Positions 36,739 to 45,783 are shown, counted from the stretch's first letter. The stretch is DNA of 55,180 nt from CALIZF01 sp046292445 (GCA_046292445.1 JBKBQT010000022.1:1-55180), one strand, 5' to 3'. Notes: generated by a model not told the origin, from the letters alone. Made by a program: numbers and translations.

Positions 36739-37212
36739 ATGGCGGATGTCGGGATCATCATGGGGTCGCAATCCGACTGGCCGACGATGAAGGCGGCGGC
36801 CGATATCCTCGATGGCTTCGGCATCGCGCATGAGACGCGCATCGTCTCGGCCCATCGCACGCCCGACCGGCTCTGGGACTATGGCCGCACGGCGGTGGCG
36901 CGAGGCCTGCGGGTCATCATCGCGGGGGCGGGGGGGGCGGCGCATCTGCCCGGGATGATGGCGTCCAAGACGCGCCTGCCCGTGATCGGCGTTCCGGTCG
37001 AGACGCGGGCGCTCGGCGGGCTCGACAGCCTCTATTCCATCGTCCAGATGCCGCGCGGCTATCCGGTGGCGACCATGGCGATCGGCGGGGCGGCGAATGC
37101 GGGGCTCATGGCAGCGGCGATCCTCGCGCTGTCGGACCCGGCACTGGCCGGGCGCCTCGATGCCTGGCGCGCGGCGCTTTCGGCCGCGATCCCCGAGGCG
37201 CCGCATGACTGA
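36739..37212 (+). CDS. purE: N5-carboxyaminoimidazole ribonucleotide mutase (PurE)
   Basis: Rearranges N5-CAIR to CAIR in purine synthesis. 157 residues. The CO2/substrate loop GSQSDWP (9-15) and SAHRTPDR are intact, with GAGGAAHLPGM in the middle. ATG 36739. Ends inside purK (eight-base overlap), so the two are coupled. Confidence 0.97.
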   Translation: MADVGIIMGSQSDWPTMKAAADILDGFGIAHETRIVSAHRTPDRLWDYGRTAVARGLRVIIAGAGGAAHLPGMMASKTRLPVIGVPVETRALGGLDSLYSIVQMPRGYPVATMAIGGAANAGLMAAAILALSDPALAGRLDAWRAALSAAIPEAPHD

Positions 37213-38272
37213 TGCGCTCGCTCCCGGTAGGACAGTCGGTATCCTCGGCGGCGGGCAGCTTGCGCGGATGCTCGCGGTGGCCACGGCGCGGCTGGGGCTG
37301 CATGTCCATGTCTTTGACCCGGCTGCAGACGCGCCGGCCTTCGCGCTTGCGCGGTCTGCCACCGTCGCGGGATGGGACGATACCGCCGCGCTCGACGCCT
37401 TTGCGGCCTCGGTGGATGTCGTCACCTACGAATTCGAGAACATCCCCCCCGCCGCGCTCGAACGCCTTGCCCGGCACCGCCCGGTGCGCCCGAACCCGCG
37501 CGCGCTCGCCGTCAGCCGCGACCGGATCGCGGAAAAGACGTTCCTTGCCGGCCTCGGGCTGACCGTCGCGCCCTGGGCGCCGGTATCGGACTGCATCGCC
37601 GGGGCGGTGGCTGCCATCGGCGCGCCGGCGATCCTCAAGACGGCGACGCTGGGCTATGACGGCAAGGGGCAGGTGCGCATCGCGGCGCCGGGCGCGGCGG
37701 CGGCGGCGTGGGACGCGCTCGGCCGGGTTCCCTGCGTGCTCGAGGCGCTCGTGCCCTTCACCGCCGAGATCAGCGTCATCGCCGCGCGCGGGCTCGACGG
37801 TGCGGTTGCCGCCTATGACCCCGGCCTGAACGTGCATGAGGGCGGCATCCTGCGTCGCACCACCGTCCCCGCGCCGATCCCCGCGCGGCTGCGCACCGAT
37901 GCGGTGCTGATCGCGGGGCGCATCCTCGGCGCGCTCGATTATGTCGGCGTCATTGGGGTGGAGCTGTTCGTCACGCCCGCCGGCCTTGTCGTGAACGAGA
38001 TCGCGCCGCGGGTGCACAACTCGGGCCACTGGACGCAGAACGGCTGCGCGGTGGACCAGTTCGAGCAGCATGTGCGCGCCATCGCGGGCTGGCCGCTGGG
38101 TGACGGGCGCCGCCACAGCGACGTGACGATGGAAAATCTGATCGGCGAGGACATCGCCCGCCTGCCCGCCATCGCCCGCGAGGCTGGCGCCGCGATTCAT
38201 CTCTACGGCAAGGCCGAGGTGCGGCCCGGCCGCAAGATGGGCCATGTCAACCGGATCCGCGCGCCGGGCTGA
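37205..38272 (+). CDS. purK: N5-carboxyaminoimidazole ribonucleotide synthase (PurK)
   Basis: ATP-grasp ligase that makes N5-CAIR from AIR, bicarbonate and ATP. 355 residues. N-terminal GILGGGQLARM (12-22), central ATP-grasp region with KTATLGYDGKGQ, C-terminal EIAPRVHNSGHWTQ. ATG 37205 overlaps purE. Its stop overlaps by 26 bases the convergent gene at 38247. Confidence 0.97.
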   Translation: MTDALAPGRTVGILGGGQLARMLAVATARLGLHVHVFDPAADAPAFALARSATVAGWDDTAALDAFAASVDVVTYEFENIPPAALERLARHRPVRPNPRALAVSRDRIAEKTFLAGLGLTVAPWAPVSDCIAGAVAAIGAPAILKTATLGYDGKGQVRIAAPGAAAAAWDALGRVPCVLEALVPFTAEISVIAARGLDGAVAAYDPGLNVHEGGILRRTTVPAPIPARLRTDAVLIAGRILGALDYVGVIGVELFVTPAGLVVNEIAPRVHNSGHWTQNGCAVDQFEQHVRAIAGWPLGDGRRHSDVTMENLIGEDIARLPAIAREAGAAIHLYGKAEVRPGRKMGHVNRIRAPG

Positions 38273-38885
38273 GCGCTGCGTCTGTGCCCGTCTCGGGGAT
38301 CGACCCGTGCTGACGCTCCCACGCGGCGGCAAGGACGAAACCCACCTGCGGCTCGATCAGCATCATCAGCGCCGCGACGCGCCCGGGCACCCGCTGCACC
38401 CGGCCAAGGCCGATGCGGCGCATGAACGCCTCGATCCCCGTCGCGCATAGCGCCGAGCGATGGGCGTCGCCGATCTCGACCGTCATCCGGCGGCGGCCCG
38501 CCAGCAGGTCCCGCTGCAGCGCCTCGACAAAGGCCCAGTTGCGCCGCACGCGCCGCCGCTCGGCCCAGGCCCATTCGGCCTCGGCGATGGCGTCGAAAGG
38601 GCAAGTGGCGGCGGAATGATAGCCGTGCGCCTTGTCCCGGTGCCGCACCAGCCACAGAAGGCGCCCGTCGGTCGTGATGCCGCGCAGCGCGGTGCACTGG
38701 CGGCAATCGGATGCGACGGCGTGGCCGGGATCGACCCACATGCGCACCCAGTTTTCCGTGTCGAACGCGAAGTCGGCGGTGACCGACAGGATCGCGCGGT
38801 CCACGAGCGATGTCATCGGCCGCTGCATCGCGAGCGCAAGCCTCAGGTCTGCCGGCGAACTGGCGGCGGGAATGGTGGCGGTCAT
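38247..38885 (-). CDS. Unrecognised protein linked to a LuxR regulator
   Basis: 212 residues from ATG 38885. I do not recognise the family. Visible features are a Cys pair DCRQC (about 82-86), a TCPFDA motif and LCATG, so three clusters of cysteine, and a Trp/Arg-rich middle (WAWAERRRVRRNW); no signal peptide or membrane segment. It is 62 bases downstream of the LuxR gene on the same strand and likely read with it. Convergent with purK, overlapping its end. May be metal binding, but this is only inference from cysteines. Confidence 0.7.
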   Translation of the reverse strand: MTATIPAASSPADLRLALAMQRPMTSLVDRAILSVTADFAFDTENWVRMWVDPGHAVASDCRQCTALRGITTDGRLLWLVRHRDKAHGYHSAATCPFDAIAEAEWAWAERRRVRRNWAFVEALQRDLLAGRRRMTVEIGDAHRSALCATGIEAFMRRIGLGRVQRVPGRVAALMMLIEPQVGFVLAAAWERQHGSIPETGTDAALSPARGSG

Positions 38886-38908
38886 GGCGGGGCCTTTCAA
38901 GGATGGGA

Positions 38909-38925
38909 ACAATGCACCCGATTGT
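38909..38925. promoter_or_regulatory. Dyad between the LuxR gene and its partner
   Basis: ACAAT (38909-38913) and ATTGT (38921-38925) flank seven bases. It may be a regulator binding site but could be chance. Confidence 0.2.
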
Positions 38926-38947
38926 CCGCATCCCCGCGTGCCGCGCA

Positions 38948-40111
38948 TCACCCGCTTGGAGTAGTCCTGCCGGGTTCCTCGGCCGCAGGCACCACCATCC
39001 GCCCGACCCGCGCAACGACGGCCGCGCGGCTGCGCAGACCGGTCTTGTCGTAGATGTTGGCAAGGTGCTTGCGCAGCGTGTTGGGTGCGATCCGTAGGGT
39101 CGCCGCCAATGCATCGGTATCGAGCCCGCGCGCCAGCGCCAGGGCGACCCGCGCCTCGGTCGTCGTCAGGCCGGTCAGCGCCGCGACCAGTTCGGGCGGG
39201 GCCGGCTGCATCGCGGGTTCATCGGCAACGAACACCGCCGCAACGCCACTGCCAAGGCCATGGCGCAGCGCCGACTGTCCAAGCGGCAACACATAGGCGG
39301 CCGCCGCCCGGTCGCCGGGACGGGTCAGGGGGATGCCGCCGCCCCGGTCGCCCGCCCCCGCCTCGTTCGCCGACGCCGCGATCGCCGCGCCAAGGGCGGT
39401 GCGCGCCGGCGCATGCGCCGCGTCAAGCCGCCCGTCCCGCACCGACAGAACGGCGCCCTCGGCAAGCATCGCGGCCCCGGCGGCGTTGGTCCCGGTAACC
39501 CGGCCATCCGCGCCCACGAGGATCGCCGGCACCGCCAGACGGTCGAGCGTTGCCCGCGCCATCGCCGCCTCGGCCGCGCCATCTGCGATCAACTCGGCGA
39601 TCAGGATCGCCCGACGCAGATGCGGCGTGATCAGCCGGATCGCATCGAGATCGCCGGCATCCAGCGGCCGCCGTGCCCGGTCGGTCCAGAGCGAGAGCAT
39701 CGCCGTGAACTGCCGCCGCTGGATGACGGGCGTGTTGCAGGCGTCGTGCAGGCCCTGCGGCCGGACCCAGTCGCGATAGAATCCGGTTGTCTCGAACAGC
39801 GCATCGGGAACCAGCCAGCGCTGCACCTGCGGGCTGTCGATGGGTGCCTCGCGCATCGCGTCGAACCCCGGGATACGGTCAAGCTGCAACACCAGCCGGT
39901 CGAGCCAGACCGGATCCCACGGTGTCTGAAACGACCGCACGTCGGGCGGCATCGCATTGGCCGGGGGCCGGAACCGAACCAGATGTACGGCCGCATAGAC
40001 CGTGTCGAGAGCGCCGCAAAGCGACGTCAGCGTGGTTTCCCAGCCCGATGGATCGACGGCGCAATCGTAGATCCCAGCAATGAGTTCGGAAAAGCGTGCC
40101 GGTTCAATCAT
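38948..40111 (-). CDS. LuxR-family transcriptional regulator with N-terminal sensor-like domain
   Basis: 387 residues. A PAS-like middle (about 185-300; PAILVGADGRVTGTNAAG) and a C-terminal LuxR helix-turn-helix (about 313-370; LTTTEARVALALARG, NTLRKHLANIYDKTGL). The first 180 residues have no clear assignment and lack a phosphoacceptor pattern, so this is not a response regulator. Senses an unknown ligand. ATG 40111. Transcribed towards the unrecognised gene at 38247. Confidence 0.92.
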   Translation of the reverse strand: MIEPARFSELIAGIYDCAVDPSGWETTLTSLCGALDTVYAAVHLVRFRPPANAMPPDVRSFQTPWDPVWLDRLVLQLDRIPGFDAMREAPIDSPQVQRWLVPDALFETTGFYRDWVRPQGLHDACNTPVIQRRQFTAMLSLWTDRARRPLDAGDLDAIRLITPHLRRAILIAELIADGAAEAAMARATLDRLAVPAILVGADGRVTGTNAAGAAMLAEGAVLSVRDGRLDAAHAPARTALGAAIAASANEAGAGDRGGGIPLTRPGDRAAAAYVLPLGQSALRHGLGSGVAAVFVADEPAMQPAPPELVAALTGLTTTEARVALALARGLDTDALAATLRIAPNTLRKHLANIYDKTGLRSRAAVVARVGRMVVPAAEEPGRTTPSG

Positions 40112-40159
40112 CCGGCAAGTCTAGGCGAGGGGCGCCGCATTGCAACCCGCCACCGGCTT

Positions 40160-41179
40160 TCAGGGGCGGGGATAAAGCCCCTCATAGATCGGCTGCAACG
40201 TCTCGGTCTCGATCAGCGACGACACGGACGTGCCGTTCCAGGTGTTCAGGATCGCCTGCGCCAGCAGCGGCGCGACCGGCACGATGCGGATGTTCGGCGC
40301 CGCCTTGACGGCCGCGGAAGGCTCGATGCTGTCGGTGATGACCAGCGACTTGATGCGCGATGCCGCGATCCGGTCCACGGCGTTGCCCGACAGGACGCCG
40401 TGGGTGGTATAGGCATGCACCTCGGCCGCCCCGTTCTCGAGCAGCATGTCGGCCGCCTTGGCCAGCGTGCCGCCGGTGTCGCACATGTCGTCCACCATCA
40501 GGCAGACCTTGCCGGCCACATCGCCGATCACCGTCATCCCGGCCACCTCGCCCGCCTTCTCGCGCCGCTTGTCCACGATGGCGAGCGGGGCGGTGATGCG
40601 GGTGGCAAGCTCGCGCGCGCGGGCAACGCCCCCGACATCGGGCGAGACGACCATGAGGCTGTCCATCCGGCCGCTGAAGTGATGCGCGACATCGAGCGCG
40701 AAGATCGGTGCGGCATAGAGGTTGTCCACGGGAATGTCGAAGAACCCCTGGATCTGCGCCGAATGCAGGTCGATCGTCAGCACCCGCTCCACCCCCGCCT
40801 GCGCGATCAGGTTCGCCACGAGCTTGGCGCTGATGGGCGTGCGCGATTTCGACCGGCGGTCCTGCCGCGCATAGCCGAAATAGGGAATGACGGCCGTGAT
40901 CCGCGACGCCGACGACCGGCGCAGCGCGTCGGTCATGATGAGCAGTTCCATCAGGTTGTCGTTCGCCGGGTTCGACGTGGACTGGATGATGAACATGTCC
41001 TCGCCGCGGACGTTCTCGTAGACCTCGACAAAGATTTCCTGGTCGTTGAACCGCTCCACCCGCGCGCTGACAAGGCCGACCGACATCCCCCGATGCATCG
41101 ACATCCGCCGGGCGATGGCGGTGGCGAGGGCACGGTTGGCATTGCCGGCGATCAGCTTGGGCTCGGTCATGACGGGCAT
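40160..41179 (-). CDS. prs: Ribose-phosphate pyrophosphokinase
   Basis: Makes PRPP from ribose 5-phosphate and ATP for nucleotide and histidine synthesis. 339 residues from ATG 41179, AGGA eight bases upstream. ANRALATAIA, the RQDRRSKSRTPISAKLVAN flexible loop and the PRPP motif in MVVSPDVGGVARARELA and VDDMCDTGGTL are present. Upstream of it is the divergent isomerase gene; the two promoters may overlap. Confidence 0.97.
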   Translation of the reverse strand: MPVMTEPKLIAGNANRALATAIARRMSMHRGMSVGLVSARVERFNDQEIFVEVYENVRGEDMFIIQSTSNPANDNLMELLIMTDALRRSSASRITAVIPYFGYARQDRRSKSRTPISAKLVANLIAQAGVERVLTIDLHSAQIQGFFDIPVDNLYAAPIFALDVAHHFSGRMDSLMVVSPDVGGVARARELATRITAPLAIVDKRREKAGEVAGMTVIGDVAGKVCLMVDDMCDTGGTLAKAADMLLENGAAEVHAYTTHGVLSGNAVDRIAASRIKSLVITDSIEPSAAVKAAPNIRIVPVAPLLAQAILNTWNGTSVSSLIETETLQPIYEGLYPRP

Positions 41180-41210
41180 GGGGGGGTCCTCGGGGGCCTG
41201 TGGCGGGCGG

Positions 41211-41238
41211 TTGACACCGCTTAGCACCCGTCTAGGGT
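41211..41238 (+). promoter_or_regulatory. Predicted promoter of the isomerase/hydrolase pair
   Basis: TTGACA (41211-41216), 16 bases, TAGGGT (41233-41238). A consensus -35, 28 bases before the ATG. On the opposite strand TTGCAA (41240-41245) with TAAGCG (41218-41223) could serve prs, so two promoters may overlap. Confidence 0.4.
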
Positions 41239-41265
41239 CTTGCAAACAGCAAGGCAGGGCGGTGC

Positions 41266-41865
41266 ATGCGGCGGATCGACTATTACCTCACGCTCGTCTC
41301 GCCCTGGTGCTATCTCGCCGGCGGGCGGCTGGAAGAGGTCGCGGCACGGCATGGCGCGGCCGTCACCTACCGCCCCGTCGATCCGGGGCAGCTTTTCGCC
41401 CGCACCGGCGGCCTCCCGCTCGGCCAGCGGCACGAAAGCCGGCAGGCCTACCGGCTGCAGGAACTCGCGCGCTGGTCGGCCGAACTGGCGATGCCGCTTA
41501 CCCTGCACCCGCGGCATTTCCCGGCCAACCCCGCGCCGGCCGCCTATGCGGTCATTGCGGCGCAGGCCGCAGGCGGCACTGTCGGCCCGCTCGTCCAGGG
41601 GTTCCTGCGCGCCGTCTGGGCCGAGGAGCGCGACATCGCCGATGACGGCACGATCCGCGCGATCCTCGACGCCCACGGCTTTGACCCCGGTCTGGCCGAC
41701 CGCGGCCTGTTCGTCGGCGCCGAAACCTATGGCCGCAATCTCGAGGCAGCGGTGGCGGCGGGCGTTTTCGGCTTTCCGACCTATGCGGTCGATGACGGCG
41801 CGCTGTTCTGGGGCCAGGACCGGATCGCCCAACTCGACCGTCACCTCGCCGCCGGCGCCGCCTGA
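41266..41865 (+). CDS. 2-hydroxychromene-2-carboxylate isomerase-like DsbA-family protein
   Basis: 199 residues. Thioredoxin-like kappa-class fold: N-terminal IDYYLTLVSPWCYLAGG, then a helical insertion and C-terminal VFGFPTYAVDD. Family members (HCCA isomerase) work in naphthalene breakdown with glutathione; here there is no aromatic cluster, so a general glutathione-linked isomerase or oxidoreductase is more likely. The N-terminal Cys (PWC) is single, without a CxxC. Stop overlaps the next ATG by one base. Confidence 0.85.
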   Translation: MRRIDYYLTLVSPWCYLAGGRLEEVAARHGAAVTYRPVDPGQLFARTGGLPLGQRHESRQAYRLQELARWSAELAMPLTLHPRHFPANPAPAAYAVIAAQAAGGTVGPLVQGFLRAVWAEERDIADDGTIRAILDAHGFDPGLADRGLFVGAETYGRNLEAAVAAGVFGFPTYAVDDGALFWGQDRIAQLDRHLAAGAA

Positions 41866-42662
41866 TGGCGGACGGCCTTGTCGCGGGGCATCCGCTGCAC
41901 TGGCGCGTCGTCGGACAGGGGCCGCGGCCGGCGGTCGCGCTGCATTGCTCGCTGGCGCATGGCGGCGCTTGGGGCGCGGTCGCCGAGCGGCTGGGCGATG
42001 CGCTCAGCGTCACGTTGCCCGACCTGCCGGGCCATGGCCGCAGCGGCGACTGGCATCCGGGCGGCGAGACCCTGCACGATCTGACGACGCGGATCGCGCG
42101 CACGCTGGCCGCGCCCGGTCCGGTCGATCTGATCGGCCATTCCTTCGGTGCGACCGTCGCCCTGCGCCTTGCGGTCGAAACCCCGGCGCTCGTGCGCAGC
42201 CTCACGCTGGTCGAGCCCGTGCTGTTCGCCGCCGCCCGCGGCATGCCGGCCTTCGACGCCTTCTTTGCCGCCGACGCGGCCTTTGCGGGCGCGCTCGCGG
42301 CCGGCGACACCATGGCCGCCGCCGCCGCCTTTCACGCGCTCTGGGGCAATGCGACCCCCTTCGCCGCGCTGCCGCCCGCGCAGCGCAGCTATATCGCCGC
42401 GCGCATCGCCCTGATCCCGACCGCCAACGCCACGCTGATCGAGGATGCGGCCGGCATCCTGCGCCCGGGCGGTCTGGAATCCCTTTCGATGCCCGTCGCC
42501 CTTGTCGAGGGTGCCGCCTCGCCCCCGGTGATCGCGGCAATCCAGACCGCGCTGGCCGCGCGCCTGCCCGCCGCCCGCCGCACGATCATCCCCGGCGCCG
42601 GGCACATGGCGCCGATCACCCATCCCGAAGCCGTCGCCGACGCGGTGCGCGCGCTGTTCTGA
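41865..42662 (+). CDS. Alpha/beta-fold hydrolase
   Basis: 265 residues. Nucleophile elbow LIGHSFGATVALR with Ser93, oxyanion HCSLAHGG (27-34) and C-terminal His247 in PGAGHMAP. The acidic residue of the triad is not obvious. Substrate unknown. Follows the isomerase in one transcript. Confidence 0.92.
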   Translation: MADGLVAGHPLHWRVVGQGPRPAVALHCSLAHGGAWGAVAERLGDALSVTLPDLPGHGRSGDWHPGGETLHDLTTRIARTLAAPGPVDLIGHSFGATVALRLAVETPALVRSLTLVEPVLFAAARGMPAFDAFFAADAAFAGALAAGDTMAAAAAFHALWGNATPFAALPPAQRSYIAARIALIPTANATLIEDAAGILRPGGLESLSMPVALVEGAASPPVIAAIQTALAARLPAARRTIIPGAGHMAPITHPEAVADAVRALF

Positions 42663-42692
42663 CCGCTCGCGCGGGGCCCGCCGTCCATCCCG

Positions 42693-43727
42693 TCAGCGCA
42701 GGCAGGCGATGAAACCGTCCACCTCCGCCGCGGTCGTGGCCCAGGAACAGACCAGCCGCGCCCCCTCGGGCGCCGGATCGGGCCCCTCCGACCATTGATA
42801 ATAGACCGCACCGGCCGCCTGCGCGCGGTCATGCGCCGCGCGCGGGAAGGTGGCGAAGATGATGTTGGCCTCGACCGGGTGGATCAGCCGCGCGCCCGCC
42901 ACGGACCCGAGGCCAGCCGCCAGCCGGGCCGCCATCGCATTGGCGTGCCGCGCCAGATCGAGCCACAACCCGCCTTCGAGCCACCCCTCGACCTGCGCCG
43001 CAAGGAAGCGGTGCTTGGAGAAGAGATGCCCCGCCCGCTTGCGCCGCAACTCGAATTCCCAGGCCCGGGCGGGGTCGAAGATCACCACCGCCTCGACCCC
43101 CAGCAGGCCGTCCTTGGTGCCGCCGAAGGTCACGATATCCACCCCGGCCTTCCAGGTCATCTCGGCCGCCGTCGCGCCGGTCGCCGCCAGTGCATTGGCG
43201 AACCGCGCGCCGTCGAGATGCACGCCCATCCCCTTCGCCTTGGCAACCGCGGCCAGCGCGGCGATGGCGTCGGGGGTATAGACGGTGCCGGCCTCGGTCA
43301 CGTTGGTGATCGTGACGGCGGCGCGCTGCACCGCATGGACCGCGCCGTGGCCGAGGCCGTCGATCGCCGCCGCAAGGCCCTCGGGCGTCATCCGCCCATG
43401 GGTGCCCGGCACCAGGATCAGCTTGGCCCCGCCGGTGAAGAACTCCGGCGCGCCGCACTCGTCGTGCTGCACATGCGCGCCGGCATGGCAGAACACCGCC
43501 CCCCAGGGCGGCGCCAGCAGCGCGAGGGCAAGGCTGTTGGCCGCCGTGCCCGTGGCGACGAGATAGACCGCTGCCCCCGGCGCCTCGAACACTGCGCGCA
43601 CCATCCCGGCGACCCGGTGCGACAGCGGATCGTTGCCATAGCCCATCGCAGGCCCGTCATTGGCGCGCAGCAGCGCGTCCATGACCGGGCGCGGGCAGGG
43701 CGCGCCATTGTCCGAGGCAAAGAACAT
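42693..43727 (-). CDS. Low-specificity threonine aldolase-like PLP enzyme
   Basis: 344 residues from ATG 43727 (MFFASDNGAPCPRPVMDA). PLP lysine Lys205 in VTFGGTKDG, His88-Asp89 in HVQHDECGAP and Asp172-Gly in HLDGARFANAL, all characteristic. Cleaves L-threonine or allo-threonine to glycine and acetaldehyde, or acts on other beta-hydroxy amino acids. Downstream of YcgN by 19 bases. Confidence 0.92.
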   Translation of the reverse strand: MFFASDNGAPCPRPVMDALLRANDGPAMGYGNDPLSHRVAGMVRAVFEAPGAAVYLVATGTAANSLALALLAPPWGAVFCHAGAHVQHDECGAPEFFTGGAKLILVPGTHGRMTPEGLAAAIDGLGHGAVHAVQRAAVTITNVTEAGTVYTPDAIAALAAVAKAKGMGVHLDGARFANALAATGATAAEMTWKAGVDIVTFGGTKDGLLGVEAVVIFDPARAWEFELRRKRAGHLFSKHRFLAAQVEGWLEGGLWLDLARHANAMAARLAAGLGSVAGARLIHPVEANIIFATFPRAAHDRAQAAGAVYYQWSEGPDPAPEGARLVCSWATTAAEVDGFIACLR

Positions 43728-43746
43728 CAGGCCCCCCTCGGCCGCC

Positions 43747-44205
43747 TCACGGCGTCTCGTCGATGATGTAGTCGTCCCAGTCGTCTTCCGGGATGCCGGT
43801 TTCCGGCGTCGTCCAGCCGCGCACGGATGCGCCGGCGGCATGGACCGATTCCGCATCGCCCGTCAGCAGCGGGTGCCAGTCGGGCAGTGGCCTGCCCTCG
43901 TGCCGCAGCCGGTAGGCACAGGTCCGCGGCAGCCAGTAGGCGACCCTGGGGAGGCTCTGCGGCGTCAGGCTCACGCAGTCGGGGACGAACTGGCGCCGGA
44001 TCGGATAGCGCGTGCAGCGGCAGGTCTCGCCATCGAGCAGGCGGCAGGCGAGGCTGGTAAAGGCCACCTCGCCGGTATCCTCGAATTCGAGCTTGTTGAG
44101 GCAGCATTTGCCGCAACCGTCGCACAGCGCCTCCCACTCGTCGGGTGCGAGGTCGGCAAGTGGCCTTTCCCAGAACTGCGCGCGCAGCGGACCGGTGTCC
44201 TTCAT
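43747..44205 (-). CDS. YcgN-family cysteine-cluster protein
   Basis: 152 residues from ATG 44205. Nine conserved cysteines (28, 31, 34, 35, 54, 62, 64, 77, 96), which suggests zinc or iron-sulfur binding. YcgN/YkgJ family, function poorly known. ATG 44205 is preferred over a longer Arg-rich extension. Part of the Mn-pyrophosphatase to aldolase run of minus-strand genes. Confidence 0.9.
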   Translation of the reverse strand: MKDTGPLRAQFWERPLADLAPDEWEALCDGCGKCCLNKLEFEDTGEVAFTSLACRLLDGETCRCTRYPIRRQFVPDCVSLTPQSLPRVAYWLPRTCAYRLRHEGRPLPDWHPLLTGDAESVHAAGASVRGWTTPETGIPEDDWDDYIIDETP

Positions 44206-44248
44206 GGCGACATCCTGCGCCTCGGCCGGCGAGAGGGAAAGCCCCCTG

Positions 44249-45172
44249 TCACAGCGCGGCGAGGATCGCGCGCGCCTGCGCGCAATCCGCCTCCATCTGC
44301 GCGACAAGCGCGGGGACGCCGGCATAGGCGACCTCGGGCCGCAGGAACTCGACCAGCGCGACCGACAGCGTCGCGCCGTAGAGATCGCCGTCGAAGTCGA
44401 ACAGGAATGTCTCGAGATTGGGCGTATTCACCCCGAACATCGGCCGCACCCCGAGGCTTGCCGCACCGCCCCAGCTTCCCCGGTGCGGCCCGTCGAGCAC
44501 ATCGACCAAGGCCGCATAGACCCCGAAGCGCGGCAGGTGCAGCCCGGTCAGATCCATGTTCGCGGTCGGAAAGCCGAGCGTTCGCCCCCGCTTCTCGCCA
44601 TGGATGACCGGCCCCTCGATCCGGTGCCAGTGGCCGAGCATCGCGGCGGCCTCGCGCGGGCGCCCCTCGGCCAGCGCGCGCCGGATCGCGGTCGAGGAAA
44701 CCTCGGCCCCGTCCACAGACACCAGATCGGCCACCGTCACACCAAACCCCATCGCCGCCCCGAACCTGCCGAGATCGCCCGCCGTTCCCGTCCGCCCCTT
44801 GCCGAAGCAGAAATCGGCACCGACGACGATATGGCGTACGCCCAGACCCTCTGCCAGCACCCTGCGGGCAAAATCTTCCGGGGCGAGCGCGGCCAGCGCG
44901 GCGTCAAACGGCAATTCGTAAAGCTGCTCGACCCCGAGCTTTTCGAGCCGGTGCGCCCGTGCGCCGCGGTTCATCAGGCGGAAGGGCGGCGCATCGGGCG
45001 CAAAGAAGGCGCGCGGATGGGGTTCGAACGTGACGATGCCAAGCGGCGCGTCCGGGCGGCGGGCAAGGTCGATCACGGCACGGTGGCCGCGGTGCACGCC
45101 GTCGAAATTGCCCATGGCGACGGACGCGCCGCGGTGGTCCGGTGGAACCGGCCATGTCCGGTGAACGTGCAT
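44249..45172 (-). CDS. ribF: Bifunctional riboflavin kinase / FAD synthetase
   Basis: Makes FMN and FAD from riboflavin. 307 residues from ATG 45172. FAD synthetase half: SVAMGNFDGVHRGH near 17-30 and VVGADFCFGKGRTG; kinase half from about 180: GRTLGFPTANMDL, GVYAALVDV and SLGVRPMFG. Typical length and domain order. Neighbours MaoC and HAD are co-oriented. Confidence 0.96.
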   Translation of the reverse strand: MHVHRTWPVPPDHRGASVAMGNFDGVHRGHRAVIDLARRPDAPLGIVTFEPHPRAFFAPDAPPFRLMNRGARAHRLEKLGVEQLYELPFDAALAALAPEDFARRVLAEGLGVRHIVVGADFCFGKGRTGTAGDLGRFGAAMGFGVTVADLVSVDGAEVSSTAIRRALAEGRPREAAAMLGHWHRIEGPVIHGEKRGRTLGFPTANMDLTGLHLPRFGVYAALVDVLDGPHRGSWGGAASLGVRPMFGVNTPNLETFLFDFDGDLYGATLSVALVEFLRPEVAYAGVPALVAQMEADCAQARAILAAL

Positions 45173-45218
45173 CAGGCCCCTGCGGCGCGCCGGACCCGCC
45201 TGCCGAAGGCGGCCCCCG

Positions 45219-45662
45219 TCAGTCGAACTTGCGGCTCGGTGCCAGAACCAGCGCCTCGCCCTTGAGCACGACCGTATCGCCCACCGCGCAGTGGGTTTCA
45301 AGCGTCACGCGCCGCCGCGAATGATCGACCGCCGTCACCGTCACCTCGGCCCGCACCAGATCGCCCGGCCGCACCGGCGCCATGAACCGCAGGCTCTGCC
45401 CCAGGTAAACCGTGCCGTGCCCCGGAAGCTGCTCGCCGATCACCGCCGAGATCAGGCCGGCGGTGAGCATCCCGTGTGCGATGCGGCCCTGAAAGATCGT
45501 GTCGCGGGCATAGTCGTCGTCGAGATGCACCGGGTTGCGGTCGGTCGAAACCTCGGCGAACAGCTCGATGTCGCGGTCGGTGACGACCTTCATCAGCGAC
45601 CGGGACATCCCGATCTCGATATCCTCGATGCAGATCGTCCCGCGGGGCATGTTGTCGAGCAT
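45219..45662 (-). CDS. MaoC-family dehydratase
   Basis: 147 residues. Hot-dog fold with the hydratase motif AEVSTDRNPVHLDDDYA (35-51) and GRIAHGMLTAGLIS, keeping the Asp and His of (R)-specific enoyl-CoA hydratases. ATG 45662 has GGAGG nine bases upstream. Substrate probably an enoyl-CoA; which one is not known. Between ribF and HAD. Confidence 0.93.
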   Translation of the reverse strand: MLDNMPRGTICIEDIEIGMSRSLMKVVTDRDIELFAEVSTDRNPVHLDDDYARDTIFQGRIAHGMLTAGLISAVIGEQLPGHGTVYLGQSLRFMAPVRPGDLVRAEVTVTAVDHSRRRVTLETHCAVGDTVVLKGEALVLAPSRKFD

Positions 45663-45783
45663 CCTGCGAATCCTCCGTGCCGTGAAGCGAGGTCATAGCG
45701 CAGGCGCGCGGATGCGGCAATGCAGCAGGGTAACTTTTTGTCGGTTGCCGCAGGTTTCAACGCAAGATTGTTGCCGCGCCGTC

